DNA of 12,717 nucleotides. Source: Candidatus Peregrinibacteria bacterium (GTDB lineage Bacteria; Patescibacteriota; Gracilibacteria; UBA1369; UBA12463). The stretch covers positions 1 to 12,717 of the forward strand of contig JAHFJT010000014.1 of NCBI GenBank assembly GCA_023245695.1, read 5' to 3'. Under the pieces are notes generated by a model, which was not told the origin of the DNA, searched no databases, and was given only the letters and a program-made list of their open reading frames with translations. The position numbers and the translations under genes are program-made. Shown here piece after piece: positions 1 to 5,950 of the stretch (positions are counted from its first letter, which is position 1; each line of letters opens with the position of its first letter).

Positions 1-1190
1 ATGTAGGTGTTGAGTTTTGTAACGAGGTTTGCGCGAGTTTTGTCGCTACCTGCATCATCGACGACCTCATCTTTGATTCGGAAGTACGCAGCGGCATACG
101 AACTTGTTCGCTCGAACTCGCTCGTATCTTTTGTGACTTTTCCTTCTCTAATTTCCTCCATGGTCACGGGTCCTTTTGCATTTTTTGGGAAAACTGCGTC
201 GAGTACTGCGAGAATTTTTTCTGTTTCTGGATCGAGCTTTTCTTCCTGCTCTTTTCTTTCTGTATGTTTTTTGTAGTAGAAGAGATCTTTATTATCGATG
301 GTCTCGATAATTTTTTTCACACTTCGCATCGTGCTTGCGAGTTTCTCGAGTGCGACGCGATTTTTGTCCATATCTTTCTTGAGGGTCTCGTAGAGTTTTG
401 TGGCTCCGTTCACGCTCTTGTAACCGCCCTTGGCGAAAAGTGTATCGGCGGAAATCTCTTTTCCCTGGAATGATGCCTTGAGATCCGCGACGTTCATGCC
501 GATATTCTGGAGATTCTTTTCAACGGTGTCCCTTCCAGGAGTATTGATATTTTTCCAGTTGGCATTCGAGGACGACTTCAGCCACTCTGAGCTGATTTCG
601 TCGTCAATGGTAGCTTTTTTCGAGAGCTCCTGTTTCATCGCTTCTGGATTTGAAGCTTCCTTCGTCGGGTCAAAGAGTTCCTGCTCTTTTTGGATAGCTC
701 TTTCATAATCGGCATCTCGAGTATTTCCACTATCAATAATGGCCTGTTCTTGTCGCTTTGCTTTTCGCATGGCGACCTCTTCGGCTTCTAGTCCCCGTTC
801 TTCGTTCATTGGTGTTGGGTCCTTTTCTTTTCCTTTCCTGTCCTCGATCTCTTTTCGGAGTTCCTGGGCCTGTTTTGCGGTCTCAAGCACTACGGCTGTT
901 TTTTTGAACTCGAGTGTTTCTACATCGAAGACTTCACCACCCTTAATGCGTCCCTTGAGGTACTTGAGCATGGCGATATTCTGTTCGGCCTTGCCGCTAT
1001 ATTTTTCATCGACATCTGTTCCTTTTCTGATCTCTTCCTGGTACTTGGACCAGAGATCTTTTCGAGACTCGAGCGTCGTTTTTTCCTTTGATGCCCCGAG
1101 ACGAGATAGGAGCGCGATAATACTGTACTTGGTTTTATCGGCAGTCTCGACTTGAGAGCGATTGAGATCAGCAGATTTTTCAGCACCCAT
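1..1190 (-). CDS. Unrecognised highly charged protein, 3' end beyond window
   Basis: I do not recognise this protein and assign no function. Reading leftward from the ATG at 1190, the frame stays open for 396 codons to the edge, so the C-terminus lies outside. The nearest in-frame upstream stop is at 1226-1224 and no other start lies between, so the start is well fixed. The product is rich in Lys, Glu, Asp and Ala, has no cysteine in the visible part and only three Trp, and shows no signal peptide or membrane segment. This suggests a soluble cytoplasmic protein. Residues roughly 91-155 are strongly charged and look helical or coiled-coil, and much of the rest also looks helical. It is divergent from the triosephosphate isomerase gene and has its own promoter-like sequence. 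No Shine-Dalgarno motif precedes it. The long open frame with protein-like composition makes a real gene very likely. It could be a lineage-restricted structural or scaffold protein, but that is only inference. Confidence 0.88.
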   Translation of the reverse strand, partial: MGAEKSADLNRSQVETADKTKYSIIALLSRLGASKEKTTLESRKDLWSKYQEEIRKGTDVDEKYSGKAEQNIAMLKYLKGRIKGGEVFDVETLEFKKTAVVLETAKQAQELRKEIEDRKGKEKDPTPMNEERGLEAEEVAMRKAKRQEQAIIDSGNTRDADYERAIQKEQELFDPTKEASNPEAMKQELSKKATIDDEISSEWLKSSSNANWKNINTPGRDTVEKNLQNIGMNVADLKASFQGKEISADTLFAKGGYKSVNGATKLYETLKKDMDKNRVALEKLASTMRSVKKIIETIDNKDLFYYKKHTERKEQEEKLDPETEKILAVLDAVFPKNAKGPVTMEEIREGKVTKDTSEFERTSSYAAAYFRIKDEVVDDAGSDKTRANLVTKLNTY

Positions 1191-1220
1191 ATATGTATGT
1201 TTATTTTTAACTTTCCCATC

Positions 1221-1249
1221 ATTCTACCATTTTTACTGCTTTCTTGCAA
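1221..1249 (-). promoter_or_regulatory. Candidate promoter for the left-edge minus-strand gene
   Basis: Read on the minus strand, TTGCAA (1249-1244) is followed after exactly 17 nt by TAGAAT (1226-1221), which matches the sigma-70 -10 consensus at five of six positions. Transcription would start near 1214, giving a leader of about 24 nt before the ATG at 1190. The -35 hexamer is self-complementary and is shared with the plus-strand promoter. Confidence 0.5.
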
Positions 1250-1272
1250 GCACGGCGGAAAACGAGTAAAGT
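1244..1272 (+). promoter_or_regulatory. Candidate promoter for the tpi group, probably leaderless
   Basis: TTGCAA (1244-1249) is followed after 17 nt by TAAAGT (1267-1272), which keeps the key T, A and final T of the -10 consensus. The predicted start of transcription, six to seven bases further on, falls on the GTG start codon at 1279. The first gene of the transcript would then be leaderless. The hexamers are weak matches, so this remains a prediction. Confidence 0.4.
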
Positions 1273-1278
1273 GGCAGC

Positions 1279-1941
1279 GTGAATTTCCCAGCTATTATTG
1301 TCAATTTCAAGGCCTACGAATCAGCTTTGGGTGCGCAGGCGCACACCTTGGCTCAGCTTCACGATCAGGTGGCAGCGACGTCCCATGTGACGCTCGGTAT
1401 TGCCGTCTCGGCACTCGATTTGGCGACGGTGGCAAACCTCGTAAATCTTCCTGTTTTTATTCAACACGTCGATCCTGTGGAGTATGGAGCTCGAACGGGA
1501 CATATTCCTCCAGCCGCTGCCAAAGCTGCGGGCGCGTTTGGCACGCTCCTCAATCATGCAGAGCATCGGATTCCGATGGATGTCCTGGAAAAGACCATTG
1601 CTCTCTGCAAACAGGTAGGACTCTTTACTCTGGTCTGCGCGGAAAGTCCTGAAAAAATTCAGCAGATTCTTCCTTTGCAGCCTGATGCGATTGCCTACGA
1701 ACCACCCGAGCTCATTGGTGGAAGTGTGTCGGTGTCGCAGGCACAGCCTGATGTTATTCAAAAAGTCGTCGAGATTGCTGGCTCCATTCCGCTCCTCGTG
1801 GGTGCGGGTGTGAAGTCCGAGCAAGATACAAAAATTTCTATACAGCTTGGTGCCAAAGGCGTTCTTTTGGCTTCTGGCGTGACACTTTCCCCCGATCCTT
1901 CTGGCGTTCTGATGAGCCTTATTCAAGGTATGAAGTCGTAA
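1279..1941 (+). CDS. tpiA: Triosephosphate isomerase, archaeal type
   Basis: Interconverts dihydroxyacetone phosphate and glyceraldehyde 3-phosphate in glycolysis and gluconeogenesis, in the cytoplasm. The 220-residue protein has the short archaeal-type TIM barrel rather than the roughly 250-residue bacterial form. Visible landmarks are the N-F-K substrate motif (N9, K11), the QHVDP segment (62-66), the catalytic His in LLNHAE (H93), the catalytic Glu in YEPPELIG (E141, with the archaeal-style PPELIG following in place of the bacterial loop-6 sequence), a VGAGV phosphate-site turn and the C-terminal GVLLASGV strand. The GTG at 1279 is the best start: it puts the NFK motif where the family has it, and no ATG lies nearby. 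No Shine-Dalgarno is present. The gene heads a plus-strand group with hpf 39 nt downstream. Identity is secure; the archaeal affinity is judged from motifs and length. Confidence 0.94.
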   Translation: MNFPAIIVNFKAYESALGAQAHTLAQLHDQVAATSHVTLGIAVSALDLATVANLVNLPVFIQHVDPVEYGARTGHIPPAAAKAAGAFGTLLNHAEHRIPMDVLEKTIALCKQVGLFTLVCAESPEKIQQILPLQPDAIAYEPPELIGGSVSVSQAQPDVIQKVVEIAGSIPLLVGAGVKSEQDTKISIQLGAKGVLLASGVTLSPDPSGVLMSLIQGMKS

Positions 1942-1956
1942 TGCGTTCGATGACGG

Positions 1957-1980
1957 TTTATCTTTTTTACGTTTCCTTTT
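1957..1980 (+). promoter_or_regulatory. Pyrimidine-rich leader before hpf
   Basis: Almost all of these 24 bases are T or C, directly before the ATG of hpf, and no purine-rich Shine-Dalgarno sequence is present. It may be a ribosomal protein S1-type or otherwise unstructured entry site; that role is inference. Confidence 0.35.
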
Positions 1981-2565
1981 ATGCAGTTTCAGCTTTTCTC
2001 AGAAGGTATTGAACTTAGCGAAGATCAAAAAGAGTATGTTCGAAAAAAAATGACGCATCTGGAGAAGTTTGCCGAGGAGCTTGTTGACGAGTCTTCGACG
2101 GTACGAGTGGATGTTCGATCCAATAAAGATAAAACTTCTGATAAGCATATCTCTTTTCAGGTGACGCTCTTTGTACATCCTGTGGTGATTCGCGCGGAAG
2201 ATCGTGGAGCAACCCTCGAAGAGGCCGTAGATCTTGCTGAAGAAAAACTTCGAAAGCAAATTGAGCGGTATAAAACCAAGCAACATCGACGTGCCCAGAC
2301 AGGGGAGTGGATCCCCGAGTCGACGCTTGAACAGCTTTCTGACGCGCAGAATGATCTGGTCCACGTGAAGCCTTCGATTGGAAAGCGGAAGAAATTTTCT
2401 GATGTGCAGTCGATTCATGAAGACGAGGCGATTGAGCAGCTTGAGCTTATCGGTCATGACTTTTATGTCTTTCATAATAAAGATACGGGACTTCTTTCAG
2501 TTGCGTACCGACGTGAGGATAACTCGTATGGTGTGATCGAGCTCGAGCAGTGGAATAAGCAGTAA
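1981..2565 (+). CDS. hpf: Ribosome hibernation promoting factor, long form
   Basis: Binds the 30S subunit at the decoding centre and, in its long form, pairs ribosomes into inactive 100S dimers under stress or slow growth. The 194-residue length fits long HPF. The N-terminal S30AE/YfiA domain (about 1-100) has the beta-alpha-beta pattern, ending in a basic helix with LAEEKLRKQIERYKTK. A charged linker leads to the dimerising C-terminal domain (about 145-190), recognisable by EDEAIEQLELIGHDFYVFHN and the following YRREDNSYGVIEL. The ATG at 1981 gives the standard N-terminus. It lies in tight order with an envelope polysaccharide gene 9 nt downstream, so it is probably co-transcribed. Identification is firm. 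Confidence 0.95.
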   Translation: MQFQLFSEGIELSEDQKEYVRKKMTHLEKFAEELVDESSTVRVDVRSNKDKTSDKHISFQVTLFVHPVVIRAEDRGATLEEAVDLAEEKLRKQIERYKTKQHRRAQTGEWIPESTLEQLSDAQNDLVHVKPSIGKRKKFSDVQSIHEDEAIEQLELIGHDFYVFHNKDTGLLSVAYRREDNSYGVIELEQWNKQ

Positions 2566-2574
2566 TTTTTCACT

Positions 2575-4023
2575 ATGCCTATTATTCCTTTTTTAGATCA
2601 GCTGACACTTCCGTTACTCCTCGGGTGCATCTGGGGTGTGGCGTCGTGGGGTTGGCCAGTGGCGTCCATTATTTTGATGCCACTCTTTTTCCCGCTATAC
2701 CTCGTGAAGTTTTCGATTCATGGAGTACCGTTTACGATCGCGGAGTGGTTTATCTATGTATCGTTTGTGACGCATTTTTTGAAAGGGCTATACCTCGCGA
2801 GAAAGCACCGAGAGTATATGTTTTCTCAGTTCATAGCCTATGTTCGAAGGCGATTTGGAAAGCGCGCGCATCAAGAGTCTCCGCATGAGCTTCACGCATA
2901 TTCGCTCTGGATTCCGATTACACTGATGGTGGTCTCGATTCTACTTTCGCTGTTTGTGGTACCGACGGCGGTGGATCGGAAAGAGGTTTTTGGTATTCTG
3001 AAGGGTTGGTTTATCGCCCCGATCATGTATTTTTACCTCATTATTCACGTCCTTCCTGGACTCAAGAGTATTCGACGATGCCTCGAGTGGTACACAATTT
3101 CTGCGGTTCTCCTGAGTATCTGGGGGATCGCTCAGTGGGTTTCTCATGCGACGGTGACGCCTGATGGGCGCGTCTCTGGACCGTTTGCCTCGGCAAATTA
3201 TCTCGCACTCTATATCATGCCTGCCGTGATTTTTGTGGCTATTCGAGTCTGGCACATGTTCTTTGTGCCGAAGGAGTACAACGGGGTTGTTGGGCTTTTT
3301 ATGAAGGTGTTTCATGCGGAGGAGAAGATCTCGTACTTGGCGCTCTCGCGGTATCTTCTCGCTGGTGGAGTGATCCTTTTTGCACTCTATCTTACTCGAT
3401 CATTCGGCGCGTTTCTGGGCTTGTCCGTCGCACTCATTACCTACGCGATCTATCACTGGTTCTTTTCGTACTGGCGAATGGATCGAAAAACGGCACTGTT
3501 GCGGCTCGTGCTTTTTGGCTTAGGAATTGTCTTTATCGCGGGTGTGTTTTTTGTGACAGGGGATCCTGGCAAGTTCAAGCAGATGTTTAATTTCAAGGGG
3601 CAGTCGTCTTCGTCGGTGCGTGTGGAGGTCTGGACGGTGGCGAGAGAGCTCATCGAAGAGAATCCTGTTTTCGGCATTGGTTCGGGCCGATTTGAGGATG
3701 TATACGCGAAACGTGCTCCAGAGATTCTTGGAAAGGTTCCCTATGAACCCAACATGCTCCATCCTCACAATGTCTTCTTGATGTTCTGGGTTTCTGCTGG
3801 GATCTTGGGACTGGTCTCTTTTTTGTGGCTCATTATTCTGCTTTTCCATACGGTCTTCTGGCTCGACAAGCACGACGGCCGCAAGCGGCTTGCCGTGATC
3901 TGTGGGGCGATGCTCCTGGGTATTCTCGTGCATGGTCTTGTCGATACGCCGATCTGGAAAAATGACCTCGCGCTGCAGTTTTGGATGATTGCTGGTATCA
4001 TTGCCCGACTTCGCTATGAGTAA
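2575..4023 (+). CDS. O-antigen ligase/polymerase-like (Wzy_C family) membrane protein
   Basis: Probably polymerises or transfers a lipid-linked glycan at the outer face of the membrane, the role of the WaaL/Wzy family. The 482-residue protein has about ten to twelve hydrophobic segments separated by short basic loops. The family signature lies in the C-terminal half: an outer loop with SSSVRVEVWTVARELI, then ENPVFGIGSGRF, then LHPHN (H396, H398, N399) followed by a membrane helix, and a late HGLVDTPIW segment. Ligases and polymerases of this superfamily cannot be told apart from sequence alone; an S-layer or glycoprotein glycosyl ligase is also possible. The gene starts 9 nt after hpf and ends 4 nt before the riboflavin kinase start. 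The second plus-strand group carries a WecA/TagO-like enzyme that could make its lipid-linked substrate. Confidence 0.83.
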   Translation: MPIIPFLDQLTLPLLLGCIWGVASWGWPVASIILMPLFFPLYLVKFSIHGVPFTIAEWFIYVSFVTHFLKGLYLARKHREYMFSQFIAYVRRRFGKRAHQESPHELHAYSLWIPITLMVVSILLSLFVVPTAVDRKEVFGILKGWFIAPIMYFYLIIHVLPGLKSIRRCLEWYTISAVLLSIWGIAQWVSHATVTPDGRVSGPFASANYLALYIMPAVIFVAIRVWHMFFVPKEYNGVVGLFMKVFHAEEKISYLALSRYLLAGGVILFALYLTRSFGAFLGLSVALITYAIYHWFFSYWRMDRKTALLRLVLFGLGIVFIAGVFFVTGDPGKFKQMFNFKGQSSSSVRVEVWTVARELIEENPVFGIGSGRFEDVYAKRAPEILGKVPYEPNMLHPHNVFLMFWVSAGILGLVSFLWLIILLFHTVFWLDKHDGRKRLAVICGAMLLGILVHGLVDTPIWKNDLALQFWMIAGIIARLRYE

Positions 4024-4027
4024 TTCT

Positions 4028-4414
4028 ATGACATTTCAGGGAGTGGTCGAGAAGGGGATAGGGCTGGGCAAAAAGCTTGGATTCCCTACCTTCAACTTGC
4101 ACGTTGAGCCTTTGCCGGAGCTTGCGCATGGAGTCTATGCCGTACGTGCTCGACTGGGCGATGCGAGTCATGGGACTGGAGAGGTTTGGCACGATGCGCT
4201 GATGCACTTCGGCCCGAAGCCTACGGTTTCTATGGAGAGTGTTTTTTGTGAGGTGTATTTTTTGAAATTTCCTGAAGGTCTCGAAATTCACGAACTGGAG
4301 GTTGAGGTGCTCGGCAAGCTACGAGACGTGATGAAATTTGATGGCCTTGATGCGCTTGTGGAACAGATGAAAGAGGATGAGCGAGTGGCGGTGGAAAACT
4401 ATTTTAGGAAATGA
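4028..4414 (+). CDS. Stand-alone riboflavin kinase domain protein
   Basis: Phosphorylates riboflavin to FMN. The protein matches only the C-terminal flavokinase half of bacterial RibF: GVVEKGIGLGKKLGFPTFNL (the G-F-P-T-x-N motif that binds ATP and Mg at residues 18-23), then HGVYAVRARL, FGPKPTV, and SVFCEVYFL, whose Glu aligns with the catalytic base. It ends with the usual LR..MKFDGLDALVEQMKED region. The N-terminal FAD synthetase domain is absent, so FAD would need another enzyme or import. I chose the ATG at 4028 (128 residues), which follows the ligase stop by 4 nt and resembles other starts here. An ATG at 4016 overlapping that stop would add four residues, and a TTG at 3989 has no family support. 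The TGA stop is backed by an in-frame TAA two codons later. The substitution of the usual small residue by Phe in PTFN is mild. Confidence 0.87.
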   Translation: MTFQGVVEKGIGLGKKLGFPTFNLHVEPLPELAHGVYAVRARLGDASHGTGEVWHDALMHFGPKPTVSMESVFCEVYFLKFPEGLEIHELEVEVLGKLRDVMKFDGLDALVEQMKEDERVAVENYFRK

Positions 4415-4429
4415 TTTTAAGCAGGTATT

Positions 4430-4457
4430 TTGACATACATTCAAAACATACTATTTT
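4430..4457 (+). promoter_or_regulatory. Candidate promoter P1 in the 178-bp gap
   Basis: A perfect TTGACA (4430-4435) is followed after 16 nt by TATTTT (4452-4457). Transcription would begin near 4464, inside the 22-bp palindrome that follows. The -10 is only a fair match. Confidence 0.4.
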
Positions 4458-4460
4458 AAA

Positions 4461-4482
4461 AATCTATCCCCGGGGATAGATT
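4461..4482 (+). repeat. Perfect 22-bp palindrome, candidate operator
   Basis: AATCTATCCCC is followed directly by its exact reverse complement. The dyad has no central spacer and no T-run follows at once, so it fits a dimeric-repressor site better than an intrinsic terminator. Folded as RNA it could still form a 9-bp stem with a CCGG loop. It sits across the predicted start of P1 and ahead of P2. Confidence 0.6.
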
Positions 4483-4493
4483 CAGCTTTAAAT

Positions 4494-4521
4494 TTGACAC
4501 CGTTGTCTAAAGATTTTTAAT
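4494..4521 (+). promoter_or_regulatory. Candidate promoter P2 in the 178-bp gap
   Basis: A second perfect TTGACA (4494-4499) lies 16 nt before TTTAAT (4516-4521), a five-of-six match to the -10 consensus. The predicted transcription start is near 4528, giving a leader of about 65 nt for the murE-like gene. This is the best overall sigma-70 match in the gap. Confidence 0.5.
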
Positions 4522-4528
4522 GTAGGTT

Positions 4529-4542
4529 TTTGTACGTACAAA
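4529..4542 (+). repeat. Perfect 14-bp palindrome, candidate operator
   Basis: TTTGTACGTACAAA is its own reverse complement. It begins just downstream of the predicted start of P2, the position where a bound repressor would block early elongation. It differs in sequence from the 22-bp palindrome. Confidence 0.45.
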
Positions 4543-4558
4543 CAAAGCCCCGAGGCAT

Positions 4559-4586
4559 TTGTGCTCACGAGCAAATTCGCTATAAT
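4559..4586 (+). promoter_or_regulatory. Candidate promoter P3 with consensus TATAAT, leaderless start for the murE-like gene
   Basis: A perfect TATAAT (4581-4586) lies so close to the ATG at 4593 that the predicted transcription start is the A of that ATG. The -35 is weak (TTGTGC at 4559-4564, 16-nt spacer). An inverted repeat, TGCTC-AC-GAGCA (4562-4573), occupies the spacer and overlaps the -35, and could be a regulator site. Confidence 0.5.
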
Positions 4587-4592
4587 GCACCC

Positions 4593-5924
4593 ATGTTTAT
4601 CAAAGACCTTCTCCGACCCTTCTTTTCTCCGACGAATCCGCTCCTGCTTTTTTACCATAAGATGATGGCGGTGGTGGCGGCGGTTTGGTATGGATTTCCG
4701 GCCAAGAAACTCAAGGTGATTGGGGTCACCGGGACCAATGGAAAGACCACGGTCGTGAACTTGATTGCCAAGATTCTGATGGAGAATGGCTCAAAGGTGG
4801 GTATGGCCTCGACGGTGAATTTTCAGTTGGGAGGTACAAACTGGATGAATACGACGAAGATGTCGACGCAGAGTGCTTTTTTTATTCAACGTTTTTTGCG
4901 AGATATGGTGCGGGCGGGTTGTGACTATGCGGTGCTCGAGGTGACGTCTCATGCGCTGACACAGTCGCGTGTGTGGGGGATCGATTTCGACGTGGCGGTC
5001 TTGACGAATGTGACGGGGGATCATCTTGAGTATCATGGCGGATTCGAGAACTACCTTCATGCGAAGGGTCTGCTTTTCCAGAATCTCATCTCTTCCGGAA
5101 GAAAGGTGCATGTTTCCAAGGTCACCGTCTTGAATCGAGATGATACGAATTTTGACTTCTTTGACCAGTTTCTCGCCGATACCAAACTCACCTACGGCTT
5201 GAGCCAGGGCACGTGTACGGCAAAACAGATCCAGATGTCGCCGGAGGGAACGAAGGTTTTTTTACAGATTCCTAATGAAAAGATCGAAGTGAATATTCGG
5301 CTGCCTGGTTTGGCGAATGTGTACAATGTTTTGGCCGCGGCGTGTGTGGCGCTTAATGAGCGGGTTCCGATGAAGGTGCTGCAGCGAGTTTTGGGTAAGA
5401 TCGATCCGGTTCCGGGACGGTATGAGCTCGTGAATGAGGGTCAGCCGTTTCATGTGGTGGTGGACTATGCTCATAATATTGATGCGATCTCGAATATTCT
5501 CAAGATGTATCGAGATATCTTGGCGTCGAGCGGGAAGGGGAGGTTGATCGTGGTTTTTGGGGCGACGGGTGGTGGACGAGATCAGGCAAAGCGCCCGGTG
5601 ATGGGAGGGCTTCTCGATGAGTATGCGGATACGGTGATCCTCACGGATGATGATCCCTATGATGAAGATGAGTGGCGTATTCTCTCGATGGTGAGTGAAG
5701 GCGTGAAGCGTCAAGAGGGCGACGCTGTGAAGAAGTTTTGGAAAATTCCTCAGCGACGTGAGGCGATGCGTCTCGCGTTCTCGCTGGCTCGCGACCATGA
5801 CATCGTACTTATCGCTGGTAAGGGTGCGGAACCTATTCAGATGGTCTATGGTGAGCGACGTGCGTGGGATGATCGCGTGGTGGCTCGTGAACTTTTGACG
5901 GCGCCTACCGAGGTGGTCCTGTAG
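4593..5924 (+). CDS. murE: MurE-type UDP-MurNAc-peptide ligase, N-terminally reduced
   Basis: Adds the third amino acid to UDP-MurNAc-dipeptide in the cytoplasm during peptidoglycan synthesis (Mur ligase family). The 443 residues contain the ATP P-loop GVTGTNGKTT (44-53), an NTTKM segment, LEVTSHAL, TNVTGDHLEYHG, the carbamylated-Lys region HAKGLLF (K158), PGRYE and VDYAHN of the C-terminal domain, and FGATGGGRDQAKRP. Only about 40 residues precede the P-loop, against about 100 in typical MurE, and they form a hydrophobic stretch, so the usual UDP-MurNAc-binding domain is missing. Shortened forms like this are, as I recall, common in CPR bacteria. The amino-acid specificity motif reads DDPY (353-356) instead of DNPR, so the diamino acid used is unclear. 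I chose ATG 4593: an upstream in-frame TTG at 4530 would add 21 unrelated residues and bury a TATAAT box in the coding sequence. It heads the second group. Confidence 0.87.
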   Translation: MFIKDLLRPFFSPTNPLLLFYHKMMAVVAAVWYGFPAKKLKVIGVTGTNGKTTVVNLIAKILMENGSKVGMASTVNFQLGGTNWMNTTKMSTQSAFFIQRFLRDMVRAGCDYAVLEVTSHALTQSRVWGIDFDVAVLTNVTGDHLEYHGGFENYLHAKGLLFQNLISSGRKVHVSKVTVLNRDDTNFDFFDQFLADTKLTYGLSQGTCTAKQIQMSPEGTKVFLQIPNEKIEVNIRLPGLANVYNVLAAACVALNERVPMKVLQRVLGKIDPVPGRYELVNEGQPFHVVVDYAHNIDAISNILKMYRDILASSGKGRLIVVFGATGGGRDQAKRPVMGGLLDEYADTVILTDDDPYDEDEWRILSMVSEGVKRQEGDAVKKFWKIPQRREAMRLAFSLARDHDIVLIAGKGAEPIQMVYGERRAWDDRVVARELLTAPTEVVL

Positions 5925-5950
5925 TATTTTGTTCTGTTTTCTCGTTTTTT
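5925..5950 (+). promoter_or_regulatory. Pyrimidine-rich leader before truB
   Basis: The whole 26-nt gap between the murE-like stop and the truB ATG is T-rich with some C and G, and ends in six T directly before the ATG. No Shine-Dalgarno motif is present. A role in ribosome entry is inferred. Confidence 0.35.

Noticed and set aside
739..1155. Plus-strand open frames across 7-1155
   Set aside because: They are Ser/Phe-rich mirror frames of the minus-strand gene at 1-1190, which has one continuous frame and a more protein-like composition.
4461..4482. Intrinsic terminator after the riboflavin kinase gene
   Set aside because: The palindrome lacks a loop and a directly following T-run, so a terminator is not supported, although a role in transcript ending cannot be excluded.
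4530..4592. TTG start at 4530 for the murE-like gene
   Set aside because: It adds 21 residues unlike the family and would place a perfect TATAAT box and an inverted repeat within the coding sequence; the ATG at 4593 is better.
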